Program-made: the position numbers and the translations under genes
Notes under the pieces: model-generated
The model's input: only the letters and a program-made list of their open reading frames with translations
Databases searched by the model: none
Told to the model about the DNA's origin: nothing
Shown here: positions 11,264 through 18,750 of the stretch, in pieces
Layout: every line of letters begins with the position of its first letter
Numbering within the stretch: position 1 is the first letter of the stretch
Assembly: GCF_000485595.1 (NCBI RefSeq)
Contig: NW_014578590.1
Coordinates: 1-27,642 of the forward strand
Direction: 5' to 3'
Source of the DNA: Priapulus caudatus
Taxonomy: Eukaryota; Priapulida; Priapulimorpha; Priapulimorphida; Priapulidae
Length of the DNA stretch: 27,642 nucleotides

Positions 11264-12123
11264 AATGATACACCGCATAATAAATACGCCGTATAATACG
11301 CGCATAGCTTATGAAGCCATATCGGAAAGTCCCGCCGCCATATTTGAAGATCGGAGATAAGAAGGTATAAGACTACCCTTTTTTAACATTGTCTAGGATA
11401 GGACTGGCTCTAGGTTTTTGATCCAATAATTCTCTCACTAACATCGTACTTTCAATTCACAGGTGCGGTCTCTGTTCACAGAAACATTTAGAATATGATT
11501 GTGGTCATTTGGGATATTTTGCAATGTTGCTGTTAATGCAAAAACAAAAACGCCGACGAAGCGCTGTGTTACTGTCTAAAAGCTTTTCTTTTTCTGTGAA
11601 CCTAATTTAGCACAAGCTAGACTTTCCGATCTCACAAATCCGCGCCCCTTCACACGCTAGCAAGTCAAGAAATTAAATACGATCTAAACAGATCCGGTAT
11701 TTTCATGTAAATACGCGGCTCTCCCAGACCCCGAATCAATTTGCCGTGGCGTTCGAGAAATACCGGATCTCTTGGACGCGCATTGCCTCTGTGAACGCTA
11801 AATTACCGTAATTTTCTGAGCGCGTATTTTATAGACTTCGCGCTCGACAGTTTCTAGTGTAGACGCGAGTGGGAACTGCACAGCGGGACGTAATCTAGTA
11901 CTTTATCGGCAGTGTGGTGCGCATGTGCGATGTGTGTGTGAGTTTCGGCAGTGGTTTCGCCTATGATTGTTAAGAGGCGATGGCGTGGCCAGGGCCGGCG
12001 GAAAACATTTCTGGAGCGCCGAATCAGCGTGCTGAACGCTCGGCCGCGTATTTGCTCTCAGATTACGCGTATTCGCAAACATACCGTATTTCATAAATCA
12101 CGAGGCTCTCGTGTGAACGATTC
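11264..12123. repeat. 0.9 kb repeat unit, copy 1
   Basis: AT-rich unique-looking unit bounded by AGC arrays on both sides and repeated at 12470-13393. Shared features in order: CGCATAATAAATACGCC; CTTATGAAGCCATATCGG; AGGATAGGACTG; GATTGTGGTCATTTGGGATA-like segment; CTAAAAGCTTT; CTAGACTTTCCGATCTCACA; TCATGTAAATACGCGGC; GTATTTTATAGACT; ACTTTATCGGCAGT; CTCGGCCGCGTATTTG. Copy 1 carries one version of the 76-bp segment that is doubled in copy 2, and its left inverted terminus is degraded (CCTTCACACG). No conserved protein frame was found. Confidence 0.92.
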
Positions 12124-12468
12124 AGCAGAAGTAGCAGCAGTAGTAGCAAGCAGCCAGCCAGCAGTAGCATAACAGTAGCCAGCAGCAGCAGCATAGCAGC
12201 AGCAGCAGCCAGCAGTAGCCAGCTAAGCAGTAGCAGTAGCTAGTACAGTACAAGTAGCAGTAGCAGTAGCAGCAGCCAGCTAGCCAAGCAGCCAGCAGCT
12301 AGCCCAGCAACAGCAGCAGTAAGCAGTAGCAGCAAGCAGCAGTAGCAGTAGCAGTAGCAGCAGTTAGTAGCAGCCAGCAGCCAGCAGCCAGCAGCAGTAG
12401 TAGCAGCAGTAGCAGCCAGCCAGCAGGCAGCAGCAGCAGCAGCGCAGCAGTAGCAGTAGCAGCAGCCA
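12124..12468. repeat. AGC/AGCAGT array between the two 0.9 kb units
   Basis: Same composition as 10401-11262 but about 345 bp. The order array, unit, array, unit means the whole array-plus-unit block may be the true tandem module. Confidence 0.94.
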
Positions 12469-12860
12469 GGATGAAATGAATACGCCCGCATAATAAATAC
12501 GCCGTATAATACGCCGCATATGGCTTATGAAGCCATATCGGAAAGTCCCCGCCGCCATATAGATCAGATAAGAAGGCGGTATTAAACATACCCTTTGTAC
12601 ATTGTTAGGATAGGACTGTCTTAGGTTTTTGATCAATAATTCTCTTCACTAACATCGCTACTTCAATTCACAGGATGCGTTTCTGTTCACAGAAAACAGT
12701 TTCACGGCAATATATTGTGGTCATTTGGGATAGTTTGCCAATGTTTGTGATTAATGCCAAAAACAAAAAACGCACGAAGCCGTGTTACTTTTCTAAAAGC
12801 TTTCCTTTTTCTGTGACCTAATTAGCACCAGCTAGACTTTCCGATCTCACAATAATAGCG

Positions 12861-13389
12861 CGTTCACACGTAGCAAGTCAAGAAATTAAATACGCGTAGT
12901 CTAAACAGGATCCGGGATTTCATGTAAATACGCGGCTTCCAGACCCCGAATAATTTGCCGTGCTGAGAAATACCGCCCGATCTCTTGGAACCGCGCATTT
13001 CCCTCGTGTGAACGCTAAAATACCGTAGATTTCTGAAGCCGCGTATTTTATAGACTGGTCCGCGCTCGACAGTTCTAGTGTAACGCGAGTGGAACTGACG
13101 AGCGCGTACCAGTCTACGTACTTTATCGGCAGTTGGTGCGCATTGCATTGTTTATTTCGCATTGTTCGCTTGATTGTTTAAAGCAGCTCGCAGCTCTCAA
13201 ATACCGTATTTCTGGAGCCGCGAATCAGCGTGTGAACGCTCGGCCGCGTATTTGTCTCAGATTCGGTATTTCGCAAATACCGTATTTCTGGAGCCACAAA
13301 TCAGCGTGTGAACGCTCGGCCGCGTATTTGTCTCAGATTCGGTATTTCGCAAATACCGTATTTCATAGATACGAGGTCTCGTGTGAACG
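12861..13389. mobile_element. Candidate MITE-like element with 10-bp inverted termini
   Basis: The left end CGTTCACACG (12861-12870) and the right end CGTGTGAACG (13380-13389) are perfect inverted repeats about 529 bp apart. The interior is non-coding and rich in AAATACGCGG / CCGCGTATTT and AAATACCGTATTT words, which are themselves palindromic or inverted. This layout is typical of non-autonomous DNA transposons. No target-site duplication can be identified with confidence and no transposase is present. The right 10-mer also occurs internally at 13005, 13229 and 13305, so the termini may instead be part of an internal repeat family. Confidence 0.4.
13199..13350. repeat. 76-bp tandem duplication
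   Basis: Two complete 76-bp copies (13199-13274 and 13275-13350) differ at only two positions (GCCGCGAATC against GCCACAAATC). A partial third copy starts at 13351 with AAATACCGTATTTC. Each contains CGTGTGAACGCTCGGCCGCGTATTTG. Copy 1 of the 0.9 kb unit has a single version near 12002-12083. Confidence 0.95.
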
Positions 13390-13441
13390 ATTCTTATAGC
13401 TGGGGACGAAAGATGCCGCGGAAGGATGCTGGGAATGAAGA

Positions 13442-13680
13442 CACAGAGAGGCTGGGGACCGATGCCTGGATGGAGCAGGGAAAGGCTCGAAAATGCGGAT
13501 GATGTTGGTGGATAAGCCTGGGAGAGGATGGGACGGATGGGGGGGGGAGGGCAGTGTTGGGAAGAGAGATTGTGTAATATTAGCGGGAGGGATGGCTGCT
13601 GCAGTCATGCACGCAAATTCAACATCACCATGCTTATGCGGTTTCGGCGCAGGATCCGTGACACGAGGCAATGTAACGAC
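13442..13680. repeat. Duplicated unique segment (copy B2)
   Basis: Matches 6557-6880 (anchors listed there). Overlapping frames at 13493-13714 and 13528-13770 are in different phases, and the poorer copy A does not preserve them. Confidence 0.75.
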
Positions 13681-14039
13681 CCGCCCGCCGCGTTCGTACG
13701 TTCATCGCGACTAATTATAGCACTGACGACTGAAGACATATCGCCGCTTAACAATCTCGCATGTCCCTAAAACATCGTACGCTGTGCATTCTTGCCAGTT
13801 TAAATATCGCCGTGAAATCTGTAAGTAAGTTTCGGCGTAAATACACGAGATATGCACGCAGTACTAGATCGCGTGATGTCTGACGCAGAATTGTGGCGCA
13901 TTAGAATTGTAATTAATATGGACCCGCACGCGGGCGCACATCTCTTACGTTCTGGCCCAGCTTAAAAAAAACGCTTCTTATTTCCGAAACATACGCGAAG
14001 AGTTAATATAATCTTTTGGCGCCGTGTATGTAGTCGGTA
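13681..14039. other. Unique sequence, no gene seen
   Basis: About 360 bp with frequent stops. It contains a poly(A) run near 13964-13971 and no recognised motif. Confidence 0.5.
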
Positions 14040-14200
14040 CAGACAAGCTCGGGTTGTTTCCCTGAATATTAATGCGGCGGCTGCTGAAGGAATCAGTATT
14101 ATCGAGAAGTTAGCATACGTTTATTAGTGATGGAACATCAGGTGATTTCAGGTGTCAGTGACGAGGAGGGAAAGGTAGAGGAGAACGAGTGAGTGAAATC
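14040..14200. repeat. Duplicated unique segment (copy B3)
   Basis: Matches 7655-7895 (anchors listed there) and leads in the same way to purine-rich DNA and a GA run. Confidence 0.85.
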
Positions 14201-14301
14201 GGGAGAGGAAGGGGTATGTAGCTAAGGAGTTAAGGAGTGAGTGGCGGGAAGAGAGAGAGTGAGGAAGAAGAGGGAGGTAGGCAGCACGCTTAATGGTATC
14301 T

Positions 14302-14302
<1 letters not shown>

Positions 14303-14338
<36 letters not shown>
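14303..14338. repeat. GA dinucleotide run at the end of piece 2
   Basis: Perfect GA run ending at the N block. It is the positional equivalent of 8203-8231. Assembly probably stopped in this low-complexity run. Confidence 0.95.
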
Positions 14339-14363
14339 NNNNNNNNNNNNNNNNNNNNNNNNN
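14339..14363. other. Assembly gap of 25 N
   Basis: Twenty-five consecutive N. The real distance and content between pieces 2 and 3 are unknown. Confidence 0.99.
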
Positions 14364-14495
14364 AGCGTTTAGCACCCCTGGAGTTGTTACAGGAGATTTT
14401 TATACTGCCGCGGGGTTGCGGGGGGCACATAGAGACCTCATTATAATCATTAGTCGTAGTATTATAGCATTGACAGCGACCCCTCCCTCTCTCAT
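14364..14495. repeat. 133-bp direct repeat, copy 1
   Basis: Starts right after the gap and is identical to 17082-17214 except for one inserted base (GGGTTGCGG here, GGGTTGGCGG there). Contains AGCGTTTAGCACCCCTGG near the start and GACAGCGACCCCTCCCTCTC near the end. The copies diverge exactly after CTCTCTCAT. Its left limit cannot be seen because of the gap. It could be the edge of an interspersed repeat or an assembly overlap left in place. Confidence 0.95.
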
Positions 14496-15067
14496 TCGAC
14501 GAATAAATCTGTAATTATTTCTCAGCTGACCGCGATATCGCTACAAATTACATATGCGCGATCGGTCATTAAAAATGAATTTCCAAACATTCTCTCGGGT
14601 TGATAAACACACGCCGGCACGGTCGCTGCCGCCACCCAATAAACAAGTAAAACATCGCTGATGCGCAGAACAGCCAATAATCCAAAGGCGATATGTGTGG
14701 ATCGTTTTCTCGGCTCTCTCTCGTTCGAGATATGTCGCTGAAGCCCAAGCTTCTTTAGAGAGCACGTGTAATTGTGTGGATCTGTCCATGTGAGTGCGCC
14801 TACGCGTGTCCGTGTGCCCGCGCGTGTGCAACTATTGCTTTCGAGCTGTAAATACAGATATGTTTAATTCTCTGCTAGGTTTGAGGACAATGATCCAAGG
14901 GAAACGGCCAAAAACGTAACATACTGTTTTTTACCGCTATTCTGTTTTTACAGGCACTTGTACCAGGGCATTGCAAGGTGGCAGCACACGCAGATGTGCA
15001 CACGCAGCTACGAGTTGAACTAGCGTGAACTTCACAAGCGCACAACGAGGAAGCGAATCTCGCTTGT
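14496..15067. other. Unique sequence, no gene supported
   Basis: About 570 bp. A pyrimidine-rich stretch followed by CAG at 14951-14953 looks like a splice acceptor. The frame after it stops after 24 codons (TGA at 15026) just before the minisatellite, so I do not call an exon. Nothing else is recognised. Confidence 0.5.
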
Positions 15068-15628
15068 TGACGCAGTATTGCCGCAGTGGTGACACAGTAT
15101 TGACGCAGTATTGGCGCAGCATTGTCGCTGTGGTGACGTAGTATTGCCGCAGTGTTGACGCAGTATTGTCGCAGTGTTGCCGCAGTATTGCCGCAGCGTT
15201 GGCGCAGTGTTGGCGCAGTGTTGACGCAATATTTCCGCAGTGTTCACGCAGAATTGCCGCTGTGGTGACGCAGTATTGCCGCAGTGGGGACGCAGTGTTC
15301 AGGCTGTATTGCCGCAGTGGTGATGCAGTATTGCCGCAGTGGGGACGCAGTGTTCAGGCTGTATTGCCGCAGTGGTGATGCAGTATTGCCGCAGTGGGAA
15401 CGCAGTGTTCAGACTGTATTGCCGCAGTGGTGACGCAGTATTGCCGCAGTGTTGACGCAGCAGTGTTCACGCAGTGGTGACGCAGTGTTCATGCAGTCTC
15501 GCCGCAGTGGGGACGCTGTGCTCACGCAGTATTGCCGCTGTGGTGACGCAGTATTGATGCGTTATTGAAGCAATGTCGGCGCAGTATTGACATAGTAATG
15601 ATATGGTGTTGACCTAGAGTGGACGCAA
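15068..15628. repeat. 11-bp minisatellite with 55-bp higher-order repeat
   Basis: About 51 units of an 11-bp motif of two main kinds, TGACGCAGTAT and TGCCGCAGTGG/T, often alternating. From 15277 the array has a higher-order period of five units. The 55-bp block starting TGCCGCAGTGGGG begins at 15277, 15332 and 15387, with the next phase point at 15442, and is nearly identical each time. Because 11 is not a multiple of 3, frames through the array on either strand have no consistent repeat phase and are not genes. Confidence 0.96.
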
Positions 15629-15843
15629 TCATTGGAAGACGTGACGCGCGTGTCACCGCTAGTCACTAGGATAGATCATACGTCACGCCGATCGCAGCGC
15701 CACCCCATATCGCACGGGCGAAGAAATCTGACCTTGTATGAATACATATAGCTTCCGCAGCAAGATATATCGCTTCCTGCCGTGACGCCACTACTGTCGC
15801 CGACAGCGACCATCCACGGGCGAGTTTCCCACGTCTGTTAATC
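15629..15843. other. Unique sequence upstream of the CAG tract
   Basis: About 215 bp of GC-moderate unique DNA without a TATA-like box or other promoter element that I can support. If the downstream exon is real, this would be promoter or 5' UTR. Confidence 0.4.
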
Positions 15844-15896
15844 ATGCATCCGCAGCAGCAGTAGTAGTAGCAGCAGTAGAATCCGCAGCAGCAGCC

Positions 15897-15936
<40 letters not shown>

Positions 15937-15963
15937 CAACCGCAAGAGCAACAGCAGCAGCAA

Positions 15964-15994
<31 letters not shown>

Positions 15995-16050
15995 GTCCGG
16001 GGGTGTACAGCACTGCGCTGTGCGTGTCAGCGCGTGTATCTATCATCTAA
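15844..16050 (+). repeat. CAG/CAA tract in frame with the downstream exon
   Basis: CAG repeats with TAG variants, then a run with CAA and CCG interruptions. In the frame of the ATG at 16075 it reads Met-His-Pro-Gln-Gln-Gln from an ATG at 15844, then four TAG stops (among 15862-15879). From 15880 it is open: Asn-Pro, a Gln-rich run with Pro and one Glu, then 18 further codons to TAA at 16048. CAA/CAG mixing is a usual sign of a protein-level polyglutamine tract, but the stops show it is not continuously coding as written. It is either 5' UTR or a coding tract damaged by mutation or error. Confidence 0.6.
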
Positions 16051-16074
16051 CTGCTCGGCAGACGATCACGACTG

Positions 16075-16654
16075 ATGGCAGACGCCGAGGTGCCGCCGAA
16101 CTACGACATCAGCGGCGAGCGGCACGACGCGCGGTTCCCATGGCAACACGATATCGGTGTGCAGTGCGACGGCGGCGACGTCCTGCGGACAGCGACGGAA
16201 GCCGTGCGGGCCGACGTCGTCGCCGGCAGCACGGATGTGCGCCGCGCCAAGTGGCGCGATTCGCGCAACGGTTGCCATGGCGGCAACGCGGCGGCTGACG
16301 ACTCCGCCGAGCAGACGCCGGTAGACAGCAAGACGACGGTGGCGACCCCGCGCGCCGGAAAGGAGTACCTCTATCGTCATCCATCCGACACGCAGCTGCT
16401 GCTTACACGCAAAAAGAAGACAAAGCTGTGGGTGCGCTCAAAGACCGCGTACGAAGACAGTGACGACAGCACGGACGGCGACGATGACGATAGCAAGTGT
16501 TACAGCCGCTCGTCCCCGCGCAGAACGCGCGACGCGCGTCATCGAGCGATCGCTCTGCCCCCTGGTGCCGACCGCCAACGATCGCTGTCACCGCTCGATA
16601 TAGAGGGCGGCACGTGCGATCTCCGTCGTCTGCTGGGAATCGGCAACGACTCAG
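16075..16654 (+). CDS. Candidate first coding exon, unidentified low-complexity protein
   Basis: Open from ATG 16075 (first Met after an in-frame TAA at 16048; G at +4) through a canonical donor CAG|GTGAGA at 16654/16655, giving 193 complete codons plus one base (intron phase 1). Without splicing the frame stops at 16705 after 210 codons. The protein is hydrophilic and probably disordered: a basic cluster at residues 111-123 (Arg-Lys-Lys-Lys, Trp-Val-Arg), an acidic run at 127-139 (Asp/Ser/Thr/Gly), Ser-Pro and Arg-rich residues at 144-170, and a Leu-rich end at 182-190. No signal peptide, membrane segment or known domain is visible, so no function is assigned. The basic and acidic clusters would suit a nuclear or regulatory protein, which is inference. 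The region is GC-rich and antisense frames are also open, so base composition alone could keep it open. The matching acceptor exon is not in the window. Confidence 0.5.
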
Positions 16655-16660
16655 GTGAGA
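16655..16660 (+). other. Splice donor candidate
   Basis: GTGAGA preceded by CAG fits the metazoan U1 consensus (CAG|GTRAGT) at seven of nine scored positions or better. It is the only strong donor near the end of the 16075 frame, and the sequence after it changes to AT-rich DNA with stops, as expected for an intron. Confidence 0.55.
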
Positions 16661-16718
16661 GTTTGCTAGACAGTTGTTTACTTAGTTTGAGATATTTTTG
16701 GCGCTAGTGATAGTTATA

Positions 16719-16907
16719 GTCTACCACTACAGTAGTCTAGTCTACCAATGCAGTACACTAGTCTACCACTACAGTAGTCTAGTCTACCACTGCAGTGCAC
16801 TAGTCTACCACTACAGTAGTCTAGTCTACCACTGCAGTACACTGGTCTACCACTACAATAGTCTAGTCTACCACTGCAGTACACTAGTCTACCACGACAG
16901 AATAGGC
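16719..16907. repeat. 21-bp minisatellite, nine units, 42-bp period
   Basis: Units begin at 16719 and every 21 bases to 16887. Two kinds alternate: GTCTACCACTACAGTAGTCTA and GTCTACCACTGCAGTACACT. Units contain small palindromes (ACTACAGTAGT, CTGCAG). The period is a multiple of three, so both strands stay open (Leu-Val-Tyr-His heptads on plus, Gly-Arg-Leu heptads on minus), which does not imply coding. It lies in the presumed intron after the 16655 donor. Confidence 0.96.
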
Positions 16908-17081
16908 GTCTGTCAATAAAGGACGCTTGGCGTTTCACTTGAGTAGCAGCTATTCAGTGTAACCCTCATTACTAGCGGACATGTATTCATAAAGAACACT
17001 TGTGGTTTTCCTTGAATGACCCTGAATATGCTGGTTTGACTGAATTTGTTCTTGTATCTCCTCAAAGAGCCTTTGGTCGTT
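16908..17081. other. Unique sequence, presumed intron
   Basis: AT-moderate unique sequence between the 21-bp minisatellite and the second copy of the 133-bp repeat. Nothing recognised. Confidence 0.4.
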
Positions 17082-17214
17082 AGCGTTTAGCACCCCTGGA
17101 GTTGTTACAGGAGATTTTTATACTGCCGCGGGGTTGGCGGGGGGCACATAGAGACCTCATTATAATCATTAGTCGTAGTATTATAGCATTGACAGCGACC
17201 CCTCCCTCTCTCAT
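17082..17214. repeat. 133-bp direct repeat, copy 2
   Basis: One-indel match to 14364-14495. Preceded by TTTGGTCGTT and followed by CGTGATCTTTG, neither shared with copy 1. Such high identity contrasts with the indel-rich copies elsewhere in the window. Confidence 0.95.
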
Positions 17215-17280
17215 CGTGATCTTTGTAATTAACCAAATGAATTCAAAGCCATGTACCACACGAAGGAGACGGAGGGGGGG

Positions 17281-17351
17281 GGAGTGAGTGAGTGAGTGAG
17301 TGAGTGAGTGAGTGAGTGAGTGAGTGAGTGAGTGAGTGAGTGAGTGAGTAG

Positions 17352-17383
<32 letters not shown>
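17281..17383. repeat. GTGA tetranucleotide and GT dinucleotide arrays
   Basis: GAGT/GTGA units at 17281-17349, about 17 copies, then a GT run at 17353-17383. Preceded by a G homopolymer at 17273-17281. Confidence 0.96.
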
Positions 17384-17385
<2 letters not shown>

Positions 17386-17604
17386 TGATGAGAAGAAAGA
17401 GATGAAAAGAGAGAGAAAGATGGCGAGGGGTGTTCATAAAAAAGGGAGATGGAGAGATGGGGAAACAGAACATGATATTATATATATATTAATATATATA
17501 TAGCTAGAATAGTCATAGTATAGATAGATAGATTAGATAGATAGATTAAGAACGATAGATAGTTATAGATAGTATAGATAGTATAGATAGCATAGATAGT
17601 TTAG
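17384..17604. repeat. Purine-rich, AT and early GATA repeats
   Basis: GA-rich DNA to 17472, an AT-rich palindromic stretch (about 17477-17502), then degenerate ATAG/GATA units. Confidence 0.8.
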
Positions 17605-17975
17605 TATGGATGGATATGGATGGATGGATGTGATGGATGATGGATTGGATGCATGGATGGATGCGATGCGATGGATGAATGGATAGGAAAAAATGAGGAT
17701 GGATGATGCGATGGTATGCATGCAATGGATGGAATGACTGGATGGATGGATGGATTGTATGGATGAATGGATGGATGGTATGGATGGATGGATAGTATGG
17801 TATGGATGGATGGCATGAGATGGATGATGGATGGATGCCATGGATGGATGGATAGGATAATGGCATGGATGGCCATGATGGATGGATGGATGATGGATGG
17901 ATGGATGGTATAGGATGATGGCATGGATGGCATGGATGGATAGTATGGAAGGTATGGAATGGATGGATGATGGAT
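17605..17975. repeat. GGAT tetranucleotide array
   Basis: GATG/GGAT units with frequent dropouts (GATGATGG) and interruptions containing GGCATGG. Minus-strand His/Pro/Ser/Ile frames are repeat translations. Confidence 0.95.
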
Positions 17976-17984
17976 GATGTGGAT

Positions 17985-18028
17985 GTACGACGGACGGTTA
18001 CGATACGGACGGACGAGTTTACGGACGG
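17985..18028. repeat. GGAC (ACGG) block
   Basis: ACGGACGG units between the GGAT and GATA arrays, a one-base variant of the neighbouring motif. Confidence 0.85.
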
Positions 18029-18455
18029 CACAGTAGCTAGATAGATAGATAGATATGATAGGATAGATAGATAGATAGATAGACAGATAGATAGATAGAT
18101 AGATAGTAGATTAGATAGATTAGATATGGATAGATAGAAGATAGATTAGATATGATAGATGGATATAGATAAATAGTATAGATAGATAGAATAGAGTAGA
18201 TAGATAGCATAGATAGATAGATAGATAGATAGAATGAAGACATAGATAGATTGATGATAGATAGATAGATAGATAGATATTAACAGATGATAGATAGATA
18301 GAATAGATAGATAGATAGATTATAGATAGAAGATAGATAGATAAGATAGATAGATAGATAGATAGATAGATCGATTGATCGATAAATAAATGGATAGATA
18401 GATAGATAGATAGATATATAGATAGATAGATAAATAGATAGATGGATAGACAGAG
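18029..18455. repeat. GATA tetranucleotide array
   Basis: GATA/TAGA units with slips and a short GATCGATTGATCGATAAATAAATGG variant at about 18368-18391. Minus-strand Leu-Ser-Ile-Tyr frames are repeat translations. Confidence 0.96.
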
Positions 18456-18640
18456 AGAAGGGGGAGGAATGAGAGGATGAGAGAATGCGCCTGTGTGAGA
18501 GAGTCGTCTGAAATAACCCCAAAGACGTATGCATAAAATGCGTAAGCATAACGGCGTAATATCCGATTGTGTCGGCACCGCAAAAGAAGTGGCTTTGCGA
18601 AAGACATTTTTATTCATCCGTTCGCCCACAGCCTAGTACG
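18456..18640. other. Unique spacer between opposed tetranucleotide arrays
   Basis: About 185 bp of unique DNA, GA-rich at its start, between plus-strand GGAT/GATA arrays and the opposite-strand TCCA/TCCG array. No gene seen. Confidence 0.5.
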
Positions 18641-18644
18641 TCGG

Positions 18645-18750
18645 TTCGCTCGTCCGTCCGTCCGACCGCCCGTCTATCCATCCCACCCTCTCTCCCTCTA
18701 TCCCATCCATCCATCCACACACCCACCCATCCATCCATCCATCCATCAAT
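18645..18750. repeat. TCCG and TCCA array (reverse complement of GGAC/GGAT)
   Basis: TCCG units at 18650-18664, then TCCA/CCAT units to 18750. Read on the other strand these are the GGAT and CGGA motifs seen at 17605-18028, so the array family changes orientation here. Confidence 0.92.

Larger units (their letters stand above)
12470..13393. repeat. 0.9 kb repeat unit, copy 2
   Basis: Collinear with 11264-12123, with scattered substitutions and indels. It is longer mainly because of a 76-bp internal duplication near its right end. The right boundary is GTGTGAACGATTC in both copies. After it, copy 1 returns to AGC repeats, while copy 2 passes into unique DNA related to 6557-6880. Confidence 0.92.

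Noticed and set aside
10394-11273. Leu/Cys/Ala-rich minus-strand frames of up to 177 codons
   Set aside because: They are AGC/AGT repeat translations in several phases.
14951-15028. Pyrimidine-rich stretch plus CAG followed by a 24-codon open stretch, like a terminal exon
   Set aside because: The acceptor is fair, but the exon would be tiny, has no donor partner in view and stops just before a minisatellite.
14937-15378. Frames of 60-71 codons on both strands over the 11-bp minisatellite
   Set aside because: Translations of a repeat whose period is not a multiple of three. Different phases are open in different parts.
15068-15628. Regularly spaced repeats suggesting a CRISPR array
   Set aside because: There are no unique spacers. 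Units are contiguous 11-mers, and the setting is eukaryotic without cas genes.
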